DNA from: Bacteroidetes bacterium 47-18
GTDB lineage: Bacteria; Bacteroidota; Bacteroidia; Chitinophagales; Chitinophagaceae
Reading direction: 5' to 3'
DNA: 64,000 bases
NCBI GenBank assembly: GCA_001897155.1
Contig: MKSF01000037.1
Span: forward strand, 124,001-188,000
The translations under genes and the position numbers were made by a program. Within the stretch, counting starts at the first letter, position 1, and every line of letters begins with the position of its first letter. Of this stretch, positions 9,966 through 17,465 are shown piece by piece. The notes beneath the pieces are model-generated. The model was given only the letters and a program-made list of their open reading frames with translations, ran no database searches and was not told the DNA's origin.

Positions 9966-11282
9966 ATGAAATTCAAATATTTAGTACTCATAGCGTCCGC
10001 TGCCGGATTATTATCATCCTGTAAGAATAATTTTAAAAGCCTAGATACGCCCACAGCCGGTGAAGCAGACTTTTCCAAATACGTGGCCATAGGAAACTCT
10101 CTTACTGCCGGCTATGCCGATAACTCCCTGACACGTGACGGGCAGGAAAACTCCTATCCCAATATGCTGTCCCAGCAATTCAAGATGGTGGGAGGCGGCA
10201 ATTTCGTCCAGCCCCTGCTCCCGGGAAGCTACGGCTGGCCGTCAGCAAAATATACGCTGGGCTACCAGACAGACTGTAAAGGCGTAACGGCTTTAGGTCC
10301 TATCCCGAACCCTGCTGCGGCCGATACAGCGGGCAGCTCCAACCGCATCGGCAATATAGACTACAATAACCTTGGCGTACCCGGCATCAAGGTGGCACAC
10401 CTGGGCATTAACGGCTACGGCGTGTTCAACCCTTATGCAGCCCGGTTCTTCCGCAACCCGTCCCTGCAGACACCTCTCGAAGTGTTCCTGGCGCAGTCTC
10501 CGTCCTTCTTTACCGTATGGCTGGGGGGCAATGACGTGCTGGGCTATGCCACCAGCGGCGGTGAAGGTAATATCGGGGGCATGGGAACGGCTGATATCAC
10601 CCACCCGGAATTATTTAAGACGATGTATGACTCCCTGGTGAACAACCTCGTAAAAGGTAATGCCAAAGGCGTACTTATCAATATTCCGGACGTAACGTCC
10701 ATTCCTTTCTTCACTACCATAGACAGGAACGGCGCTACCGTAACGGCAGAGGAGGCCAACAGGCTTAACCAGCATTACAAAGACCTTGGCTATAACCACA
10801 TTTCATTCCGGGAAGGCAAAAACGCCTTTGTTGTAGAAGATGACAGGGTAGGGGTAAGACATATTGAAGAAGGCGAGTTCCTGCTGCTGACCATTCCTGC
10901 CAATGAATTAAAATGTAACGGCCTGGGCACTATGAAGCCCCTGCCGAAAAGATATTTCCTGGATGCCAAAGAAGTGGCTACGATACGTGAATACACGGCA
11001 CTCTTTAACCAGACCATACAGGACGCGGCCAGGAAGCACGGCTTAGCTTATATGGACGCCGGCGCCTTTATGCGCAGCCTTTCTTCAGGCTTCGCATGGG
11101 ATGGTATAAAATATTCCCCGACATTTGTTACGGGCGGCGCGTTCTCGCTGGATGGCGTGCACCTTACACCAAGGGGCTATGCGCTGGTGGCCAACCAGAT
11201 CATAACAACCATCAATACGTATTACAAAGCCAATATCCCGTACCACGACGTTAATAAATACCCCGGTATCAAGTTCCCTTAA
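9966..11282 (+). CDS. SGNH/GDSL-hydrolase family lipoprotein
   Basis: This is a 438-residue lipoprotein with signal peptide and lipobox LSSC (Cys about residue 19), so it is probably tethered in the envelope. SGNH blocks are visible. Block I is GNSLTAGYADN, where the GDSL aspartate is Asn but the serine is retained. Block III is WLGGNDVLGY and block V SLDGVHLTPRGY, with the Asp-x-x-His pair. A lipase/esterase function is the family expectation. It follows the FadL-type porin by 36 bases, which suggests it releases fatty acids from esters outside the inner membrane for import. That coupling is inference from position; the hydrolase fold is well supported. Confidence 0.85.
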   Translation: MKFKYLVLIASAAGLLSSCKNNFKSLDTPTAGEADFSKYVAIGNSLTAGYADNSLTRDGQENSYPNMLSQQFKMVGGGNFVQPLLPGSYGWPSAKYTLGYQTDCKGVTALGPIPNPAAADTAGSSNRIGNIDYNNLGVPGIKVAHLGINGYGVFNPYAARFFRNPSLQTPLEVFLAQSPSFFTVWLGGNDVLGYATSGGEGNIGGMGTADITHPELFKTMYDSLVNNLVKGNAKGVLINIPDVTSIPFFTTIDRNGATVTAEEANRLNQHYKDLGYNHISFREGKNAFVVEDDRVGVRHIEEGEFLLLTIPANELKCNGLGTMKPLPKRYFLDAKEVATIREYTALFNQTIQDAARKHGLAYMDAGAFMRSLSSGFAWDGIKYSPTFVTGGAFSLDGVHLTPRGYALVANQIITTINTYYKANIPYHDVNKYPGIKFP

Positions 11283-11322
11283 GGACAATCAGCATAGAGG
11301 AGATAAGCCAACCAGGACAGCC

Positions 11323-11766
11323 ATGGAAAATGTAGTTTTTAAGACCAAGATCATATGGAGCCAGATAGATTCCAACAATCACCTGAGGCATAGCGCTTAT
11401 TCGGACCTTGCCTGCCAGGGCCGTGTAGAGATACTGGAACAACTGGGCATTACCAGCGAAAAAATGGCGGAATCAGGTATCGGGCCGATCCTGTTCGAGG
11501 AAAAGACCGTGTATAAAAGGGAAATTGCTCCCAATTCAACCGTAAGCGTCACCTGTTTGTTAGAAAGCTGCAGGACCGATGTGGCAAGATGGAGCTTCCG
11601 GCAGGAGATCTTCCGGGAGGATGGCATCCTGGCCGCCGTAGTGACCACTGTAGGAGCCTGGATGGACCTGAACAAAAGAAAGCTGACCATTCCCCCGGCT
11701 GACTTCGCAGAGGTTTTCCTGACAGGGATTAAACGGACAGCGGACTGTACGGTCTATGAAAAATAG
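11323..11766 (+). CDS. Acyl-CoA thioesterase, hotdog fold (4HBT family)
   Basis: The 147-residue protein has typical single hotdog-domain length. The N-terminal strand and helix carry IWSQIDSNNHLRHSAYSDLA, corresponding to the D-x-N-x-H-x-x-x-x-x-Y active-site motif of 4-hydroxybenzoyl-CoA/YbgC-type thioesterases. There is no signal peptide, so it is cytoplasmic. It begins 40 bases after the SGNH lipoprotein and probably belongs to the same lipid-handling cluster, hydrolysing acyl-CoA to balance CoA pools. Chain-length preference cannot be read from the sequence. Confidence 0.85.
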   Translation: MENVVFKTKIIWSQIDSNNHLRHSAYSDLACQGRVEILEQLGITSEKMAESGIGPILFEEKTVYKREIAPNSTVSVTCLLESCRTDVARWSFRQEIFREDGILAAVVTTVGAWMDLNKRKLTIPPADFAEVFLTGIKRTADCTVYEK

Positions 11767-11796
11767 GCATATGCACACCGCTTAAAATACACGCTT

Positions 11797-12243
11797 ATGA
11801 AAACATTAAAATGGCTCGGGTGGATCACAGTAAGCATTATGCTGCTGGCCCTGACAGGATGGAAAGCCGCGGCACAGGATATTACGGGTACCTGGTATAA
11901 CGCGGAGAAAGATGCCAAGATACAGATCTATAAGTCAGGTGAAAAATACTACGGAAAGATCGTTTGGCTGAAAAATCCTAACGACGCGAACGGCAATCCC
12001 AAGAAGGATGTTAAAAACACCGACAAGAAAAAAACAAATGAGCCCCTGATGGGACTGCTGCTGCTGAAGAATTTTAAGAAAGACAACGAGAAGGAGTACA
12101 GCGGAGGCACTGTTTACGACCCGAAATCCGGGAAGACCTACGATTGTAATATCACGGTAAAAAGCAGCACGGAACTATCCATAAGAGGATATATAGGAGT
12201 AAGCCTTTTCGGACGGACAACCATCTGGACCAAAGCGAACTGA
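11797..12243 (+). CDS. DUF2147 secreted protein
   Basis: This 148-residue protein has an N-terminal signal peptide (cleavage near residue 27, ...WKAAAQ). The mature part starts DITGTWYNAEKDAKIQIYKSGEKYYG and contains KIVWLKNPNDANGNPKKD and GGTVYDPKSGKTYDC, the recurrent pattern of the DUF2147 family, a small calycin-like beta barrel found in many Bacteroidota and Proteobacteria. Its function is unknown; a lipid-binding role is sometimes suspected for this fold. It closes the fatty-acid cluster, 30 bases after the thioesterase and just before a strong terminator. Confidence 0.85.
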   Translation: MKTLKWLGWITVSIMLLALTGWKAAAQDITGTWYNAEKDAKIQIYKSGEKYYGKIVWLKNPNDANGNPKKDVKNTDKKKTNEPLMGLLLLKNFKKDNEKEYSGGTVYDPKSGKTYDCNITVKSSTELSIRGYIGVSLFGRTTIWTKAN

Positions 12244-12251
12244 TCTCCGGT

Positions 12252-12295
12252 AAAAAGAAAAGAGCTGACCAAAAAGGTCAACTCTTTTCTTTTTT
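12252..12295 (+). terminator. Rho-independent terminator of the fad/lipid cluster
   Basis: A near-perfect hairpin (AGAGCTGACC paired with GGTCAACTCT, one mismatch) has A-rich and T-rich flanks ending in TTTTCTTTTTT. It starts 8 bases after the DUF2147 stop. The flanking A tract means it could also act on the opposite strand for the convergent gene. Confidence 0.85.
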
Positions 12296-12366
12296 GCCAC
12301 TTTTATCCGTACCTACGGAAAGAAGTTTACCGGAGGGAGGACACTTTGCCACAGAAAAAACTATCA

Positions 12367-13263
12367 CTACATGATTTTCTGAAATTTTGTAATTCCTGAA
12401 ATAAGACCTTCATTTGATACTTGAAGGAAATAAATTCCCGGGGGCAGCATAGAAATATCAACCCGGGAATCATATTTTCTTCTGAGTACAATCTGCCCGA
12501 CACTATTAAAAACCGTAATTTCTGAATTTGTGAGGTTGCCCGCAATATTTATGGTATGGGACGCAGGATTAGGATATACAGAGATTGAAGACATTCCGGG
12601 TTCTTTTACACCTGTTGGGATATCAGAACATTTCCTACTCCCATAATACTGATTCCAAAAACAATAGGTACGCCAGATGCTATTCTCGAATATAAAATAA
12701 CTTTGAATAATAGGACCCGTATCAAATCCTCGTAAGTAACTAAAGCTCGGAGGTTGGTGATAATAATAAATGTCATCATAAATTGATGAATGCATTTGGA
12801 ATTTGTAGCTCTTAACACTATCCAACATATTGGAAATCTTATTGGTAAAAGTATCATACCCCACAGCGGTTGTCTCCAAAAACAAGGTATCATATCCATC
12901 TTCAGATAGAAAACCATAATGTAATATTGTGTCACCAATTTGTAAATCATTTCTCATATATACAAGCTCTTCAGACACAGTATCACATTTTTTAATGTAT
13001 GTGATCCCGGTAGTGGTGTCTTCTCTAAGGCAATAGATATCACCTGCGTGATTCCCAATAACGGAATATTCAAGATTGTTATATACGGCTGTTGTGTCAT
13101 ATACTGACCAGAACTTGAAATAATGAACTTCCCTAAATGTCCCGTCTATACCATGATATTCCATTAACCATTGATTGGTGGTATCGAGAAAGTAATTGCT
13201 TTGTGCAGATACCATTATAATCTTGCAAAAGATTATTAAGAACATGAGTAATATTCTTTTCAT
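12367..13263 (-). CDS. Secreted protein with T9SS type A sorting domain
   Basis: The protein is 298 residues from the start at 13263, where a Sec signal peptide begins (MKRILLMFLIIFCKIIMVSAQ). An upstream in-frame ATG would add 13 polar residues before it. The middle part is an unrecognised beta-rich, Tyr/Asp-rich region. The last ~75 residues form a T9SS type A sorting domain: SSISVYPNPASHTINI, then ITVFNSVGQIVL and LPPGIYFLQV. The product is therefore probably exported by type IX secretion and released or anchored at the surface. The gene is noticeably more AT-rich than its neighbours, suggesting a recent or poorly adapted acquisition. Function unknown. Confidence 0.85.
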   Translation of the reverse strand: MKRILLMFLIIFCKIIMVSAQSNYFLDTTNQWLMEYHGIDGTFREVHYFKFWSVYDTTAVYNNLEYSVIGNHAGDIYCLREDTTTGITYIKKCDTVSEELVYMRNDLQIGDTILHYGFLSEDGYDTLFLETTAVGYDTFTNKISNMLDSVKSYKFQMHSSIYDDIYYYHQPPSFSYLRGFDTGPIIQSYFIFENSIWRTYCFWNQYYGSRKCSDIPTGVKEPGMSSISVYPNPASHTINIAGNLTNSEITVFNSVGQIVLRRKYDSRVDISMLPPGIYFLQVSNEGLISGITKFQKIM

Positions 13264-13428
13264 AATAAGCTGTTTGAGATCAGAAAAAGTCTTGTAGCCC
13301 ATTATTTTCCATTTGAGCTTGAACAGATAGACGGAATTTCTGCCCCAATAATTGGGAATAGAAGAATACTTATGCCTTAAAATGCGGGAATGCCAGGAGA
13401 CTGGTAGCCTTTTTATAGGAAGCTTTGC

Positions 13429-14448
13429 TTACCTGGCAGCCGTCATCAGCTTATACTGCCTGAAAATACCATCATTGTTCTGCACCGCTATCTGGTAAAC
13501 ATAATTGCCCTGCGGGAGGTTAAGCGATCCCATATCAACCTTCACACTGTGCGCCCCGGCTGAAAGCCTGCCCATTTCAAGGGTCGTCAACTTCCTGCCC
13601 TGGATGTCAAAAATATCAAAGGAAACCGTAGCGGCATTATGAAGCGTAAAGGGAATTTCTGTAATACCATTATGAGGATTGGGGAAATTCTGCCCTAAGG
13701 AAAACTGTTTCGCATTTTCTTTTTCAATATGCCCGATACTGGTCCCGTTGCCATCTCCCGAACCTTTCACGCTTACTTCCAGGAAAGCCTCATAGCCATC
13801 CACGCTGTTCCCTGTCAGTGATGCCAACTGGTAGGTGTATCCGTCCGAGAATATATTATCCTGCGCGAAGGTCATCGGGTCTGCTCCCTTAGTGTATAAG
13901 GACGGGAAAGCCGCATATATCGCATTCTTTGTTTCAATATCAAATGTCATCTGGCTGATAGCCGCATAAGAAGAGCTTACATACACCTGGAAATGAATAT
14001 GGCAGATCCGGCCCTGGTACCAGCCGGGAAATATGGTCTCGAACTCCACTTCTCCGTTGGCATCCGTGATCTGGTACCCCCGCAGCCATTTGGTGGTGGC
14101 GCTTCCGCCCTGGTTCTGGGGCGTATCATAGCCTGAATAGATACCGTCCTTATCACACATCCATATATTGACCCTGACATTCGTCATCGGCAGGCAGTTG
14201 TCCACTCCCAGGATCCGCATCTTTACTTTAAGCGGGGCGCCCGTCCTGTCTTCTTTGATATCTGAACGGAAATAGTATGTATTGGCCGTCAGGTCCAGGG
14301 GAAAAGGTCCTGCCGTTTCTGTGGGTATGAGCGTACAGGAGGTAGGCATAGCTTCCGGCTCCTCATTGCCTGCCAGCACTCTTCCGAAGGGGATTAGCGC
14401 ACCGGCACCGGCAAGTCCCAGGCTCTTCAAAAAGGATTTTCGTTCCAT
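13429..14448 (-). CDS. Intradiol ring-cleavage dioxygenase-like protein with T9SS sorting domain
   Basis: The 339-residue protein has three parts. An N-terminal leader (MERKSFLKSLGLAGAGALIP) resembles a Tat/Sec-type signal but has a single Arg-Lys instead of the twin-arginine pair. A dioxygenase beta-sandwich of the protocatechuate 3,4-dioxygenase type covers about residues 35-200. A T9SS type A tail covers about 245-339 (LGQNFPNPHNGITEIPF, FDIFDIQGRKLTTLEM). The Fe(III) ligands appear intact: Tyr104 (or 107) in DGIYSGY, Tyr144 in GWYQG, and His150 and His152 in RICHIHF. It would cleave catechol-type aromatics, or act on a related substrate, outside the cell. Substrate is unknown and no aromatic pathway genes flank it. 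Confidence 0.87.
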   Translation of the reverse strand: MERKSFLKSLGLAGAGALIPFGRVLAGNEEPEAMPTSCTLIPTETAGPFPLDLTANTYYFRSDIKEDRTGAPLKVKMRILGVDNCLPMTNVRVNIWMCDKDGIYSGYDTPQNQGGSATTKWLRGYQITDANGEVEFETIFPGWYQGRICHIHFQVYVSSSYAAISQMTFDIETKNAIYAAFPSLYTKGADPMTFAQDNIFSDGYTYQLASLTGNSVDGYEAFLEVSVKGSGDGNGTSIGHIEKENAKQFSLGQNFPNPHNGITEIPFTLHNAATVSFDIFDIQGRKLTTLEMGRLSAGAHSVKVDMGSLNLPQGNYVYQIAVQNNDGIFRQYKLMTAAR

Positions 14449-14473
14449 AACAGTTGCGTTTTTTATGTCTACT

Positions 14474-14481
14474 CAAAGCTA
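14474..14481 (-). promoter_or_regulatory. -7 promoter box (TAnnTTTG) for the dioxygenase gene
   Basis: CAAAGCTA on the plus strand reads TAGCTTTG on the minus strand, matching the Bacteroidota -7 consensus. It lies 26 bases upstream of the start at 14448. Confidence 0.5.
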
Positions 14482-14544
14482 AACAGATACCATATGACCA
14501 CGTAATTTATGAGGTGAACAGGCTCAAAATTGCGGTAAAGCAGC

Positions 14545-15234
14545 TCAGGGCTTACCGAACCGCCTGAAAAACGATTCTTCAAAGCTGCTGCCTATGGCGA
14601 TCCGGGCATCGCCGATCCTGATCACCCTGTTCCTTACCTGGTCTATCTTATCCAGGGCGACGATATAGGAACGGTGCACACGTATAAAGGAGGTCTCTGG
14701 CAGCCGCTCCAGCAAGGCTTTCATGGTAATGCGGATAACAAGCGGCTTCTGCCCCGGGATATGGATCTTCACATAATCATCCCATCCTTCTATATATGTT
14801 ATGTCCTTCATATATACCCTCACTATGCCGTAATCGGCCTTCAGCAGAAGATAGGCAGCATCGTATGCCCCTTCCTGCGCCCTGACCCAAATCTTTGCTT
14901 TCTGAACGGCCTGTTCAAAACGTTCCTTTGTAAAAGGCTTCAGCAGATAATCTACCGCGTTGAGCGCAAAGCCCTCTACGGCATATTCACTGTAGGCGGT
15001 CGTAAAAATCACCATGGGAGCGGGGGATATCTTATGAAGCAGCTCTATGCCTGTTATTTTAGGCATCTGGATATCCAGGAACAGCAGGTCGGGGGGGTGC
15101 TGCGCTATAAATTCCAGCGCTTTGTCCGTCCGCGTAAAGGTGGCAGCCAGCAGGATATCCGGATGCTGGTGGCAAAAATTGCTGATCACCTTTAGCGCCA
15201 GCGGCTCATCATCTACTGCTATCGCTTTTATCAT
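14545..15234 (-). CDS. LytTR-family response regulator
   Basis: This is a 229-residue two-domain regulator. The receiver domain covers about residues 1-120, with acidic residues Asp8/Asp9, phospho-acceptor Asp54 in LLFLDIQMPK, and Lys at the end of strand 5 (DYLLKPF). A LytTR DNA-binding domain covers about 135-229, with the typical IRVHRSYIVALDKIDQV segment. The start overlaps the last 4 bases of the sensor kinase gene, so the two are translationally coupled and form one two-component system. LytTR regulators bind direct repeats; no autoregulatory site was identified here. The target process is unknown. Confidence 0.92.
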   Translation of the reverse strand: MIKAIAVDDEPLALKVISNFCHQHPDILLAATFTRTDKALEFIAQHPPDLLFLDIQMPKITGIELLHKISPAPMVIFTTAYSEYAVEGFALNAVDYLLKPFTKERFEQAVQKAKIWVRAQEGAYDAAYLLLKADYGIVRVYMKDITYIEGWDDYVKIHIPGQKPLVIRITMKALLERLPETSFIRVHRSYIVALDKIDQVRNRVIRIGDARIAIGSSFEESFFRRFGKP

Positions 15235-16271
15235 AGTTGCAGGTCTAATCGTACAGTAAATGTATGCTCATTGGACTTGATGTCCAAAACATGGCGGTTG
15301 GGATACAATAGCATCAAACGGTTACGCACATTGCCGATGCCCGTTCCGGAGCTTCCGGCAGCCGGCTGCGACCGTACAACACTGTTCCGTACATACAGCG
15401 ACAGGTTGTTATCCTCTATGCGGATATCGATCACGATGAGCGACAGCTCCTCAGGGCTTACGCCGTATTTAAAGGCATTTTCAATAAAAGAGATCAGCAG
15501 GAGCGGCGCTATGACCTTACCCTCTGTATCCCCGGTAACAAGATATTGTACCTCTACGCTTTCGTCTATCCTGTATCGCTGCAATGCTATGTATTCCTCG
15601 ATATAGGTCAGCTCCTTGCTCAGTGCTACCCGGTCCTGCTGCGATTCTGTAAGCACATACCGCATCATACCGGCCAGCTTCACCACGGCGGTGGCCGTAT
15701 AGTCGGACTTTTCCATAGCCAGGGCGTAGATACTGTTAAGGGTATTAAAGAGGAAATGCGGATTGACCTGCGCCTTCAGGTAGGATAGCTCCGCGGCCAG
15801 CTTTTCCCGCTGCAGCTGGTGCGATCTTCTGCGTGTGGCCAGCAGCATCGCCAGGAAAAACACCCCGATGAACAGGAAAAAGTTATAGTCGGCTATCAGC
15901 CTCCTCAGCAGGTTATGGTGAGGCGGCCGGAAATGCCCGGGTGCTGGAACAGGCGCACCGGGCCCGTGCATAGGCCCCCGGGGTATAAACCCGAACTGAA
16001 GGATAGACAGCGCGAATACCACAAAAGACAGGATAATGATACTGTAAAACAGCAGGTATCTTTTTTGAAAATAATACCGTGGTATAATAACCAGGTAACA
16101 CCAGTAGAAGAAGCCCGCCAGCGCAATATGCGTAAAGACCTCCCTTCTGCCTTCCGGGTTGCCCAGAATGCGGTCCAGGGCCGGGAAGTCCGGGGAGCTA
16201 AGGATCGGTAACAACAGGAAAATGATATTGCAGATGATATGCAGCCAGACCCCATTCACACTTTTCTTCAT
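15231..16271 (-). CDS. LytS/YehU-type sensor histidine kinase
   Basis: The 346-residue membrane kinase has about four transmembrane segments in residues 8-160 (including GFFYWCYLVIIP and FFLFIGVFFLAMLL), then the His_kinase domain: LKAQVNPHFLFNTLNSIYAL carries the phospho-accepting His, and LLLISFIENAFKYG is the N-box of the ATP-binding part. The glycine-containing segment GTGIGNVRNRL follows. There is no recognisable periplasmic sensor domain, so the signal is probably perceived in or at the membrane. It is the first gene of the operon with the LytTR regulator, preceded by a good -7 box. Confidence 0.92.
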   Translation of the reverse strand: MKKSVNGVWLHIICNIIFLLLPILSSPDFPALDRILGNPEGRREVFTHIALAGFFYWCYLVIIPRYYFQKRYLLFYSIIILSFVVFALSILQFGFIPRGPMHGPGAPVPAPGHFRPPHHNLLRRLIADYNFFLFIGVFFLAMLLATRRRSHQLQREKLAAELSYLKAQVNPHFLFNTLNSIYALAMEKSDYTATAVVKLAGMMRYVLTESQQDRVALSKELTYIEEYIALQRYRIDESVEVQYLVTGDTEGKVIAPLLLISFIENAFKYGVSPEELSLIVIDIRIEDNNLSLYVRNSVVRSQPAAGSSGTGIGNVRNRLMLLYPNRHVLDIKSNEHTFTVRLDLQL

Positions 16272-16291
16272 AAGCAGGTTCTTATACTGTA

Positions 16292-16299
16292 CAAAATTA
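16292..16299 (-). promoter_or_regulatory. -7 promoter box for the lytS-lytTR operon
   Basis: CAAAATTA on the plus strand gives TAATTTTG on the minus strand, an exact TAnnTTTG match, 21 bases upstream of the kinase start. Confidence 0.5.
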
Positions 16300-16372
16300 G
16301 AAGAATACCCGGGTTTCGCCGGGCATTGCGGTCAACCGCCCTATTGTTGCGGCAAACGGATCAATTACCCGG

Positions 16373-17398
16373 TCAGTTGCCGTACGTCCCTGCGCTCCAC
16401 TGCCGGAGCAGCGGCGCGTAGCGTTTAACATGCTGCTCGTCCCAATGAAACAATAGCAGCCTTTGCGCCCGGGGCAAATATTGCCGCAGCAATGCTAAGG
16501 ACGCCTGCAGCTCCCGGGGATCCGGGAATTCCGCACGCAATTCGTCTCCCATCCGGAAGTATTTAAAAGCCGTTGTCACATCTTTTGTCAGCATACTGTA
16601 CACACTATCCTTTGGCTGCATATAAGGCAGCAACTGCTCGTATTCATTCTGGTAGATGATCCCTTTATACTGCTTGCCCGAATACCACACATACCAGCCA
16701 TATACGGGCAATGCCGGATCAAGCGGCAGGGGATAGGGCTTCTTTACAAGATAGGATTGCAGGGTCCTGACCGTAAGTATGGAATTTGTTTCACGGTAGT
16801 CTTTGATATTACCCATATTATAGCACATCAGCACCGCCTTATCTACGGGCGGGACGCCCATTACCGAAGGGTATTTATAGGGATAGAGCCGCAGGGTAAC
16901 GCTGAGGGACTTGTCGCGGAGCTGCCCTTTTAACTGCTGCAGGAAGTAAAAATACCGGTCCCTGCTCTGGGGTGTCCAGTCACAGTCCACCTGCAGCTCC
17001 CGCACTGATCTATCAGCAAAACGGGCTATCCAGTCCCTGTAGTAGCGACAGACATTCCCTGCAAGGGCAGCACAGCCGGCACTGTCCATTTTAAGCATGA
17101 CGTCGTTGGTGATAAATATGACCGGCACGATCTCCAGGGATGCGTTCGTGTAACCTGGTGGCAGCAGCCCCGGCAGCCGTGTAGCCGGCTGCGGCTCCCC
17201 GGAGCGCCCGTTCCATACAACATCCGCGATCTTTGCATAGATGAACTGTACCCCGGCACTGTCCAGCCGCTCCGCTTCAGGCATATCCAGCGTTCTGTTC
17301 TTCCAGTAATAATATCCTACGGGCAGGGCTTTTTCTTCCTTTTTGCAGGAAAACAGGAGGAGCAGGGCACTTATATACAGGATGCAGTATTTCAACAT
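16373..17398 (-). CDS. Conserved lipoprotein, probable TIM-barrel (glycosidase-like)
   Basis: The start is taken at 17398 (MLKYCILYISALLLLFSC), giving a 341-residue lipoprotein with lipobox LFSC. The first ATG at 17428 would place ten polar residues before the signal peptide. The mature part starts GYYYWKNRTLDMPEAERL and contains regularly spaced hydrophobic strands, including VQFIYAKIADV, LEIVPVIFITN, ELQVDCDWTPQSR, LSVTLRLYPY, VDKAVLMCYNMG and LPVYGWYVWY. This resembles an (alpha/beta)8 barrel of a glycoside-hydrolase-like type. I cannot assign a family with confidence. It follows the 800-residue lipoprotein gene by 67 bases on the same strand and probably works with it. Confidence 0.7.
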   Translation of the reverse strand: MLKYCILYISALLLLFSCKKEEKALPVGYYYWKNRTLDMPEAERLDSAGVQFIYAKIADVVWNGRSGEPQPATRLPGLLPPGYTNASLEIVPVIFITNDVMLKMDSAGCAALAGNVCRYYRDWIARFADRSVRELQVDCDWTPQSRDRYFYFLQQLKGQLRDKSLSVTLRLYPYKYPSVMGVPPVDKAVLMCYNMGNIKDYRETNSILTVRTLQSYLVKKPYPLPLDPALPVYGWYVWYSGKQYKGIIYQNEYEQLLPYMQPKDSVYSMLTKDVTTAFKYFRMGDELRAEFPDPRELQASLALLRQYLPRAQRLLLFHWDEQHVKRYAPLLRQWSAGTYGN

Positions 17399-17465
17399 AT
17401 GACAATACAGTGAATCAGTAAGGGGCAATCAGGAGTGATCAGTAAAAAGCAATATGCAGCGCAGG

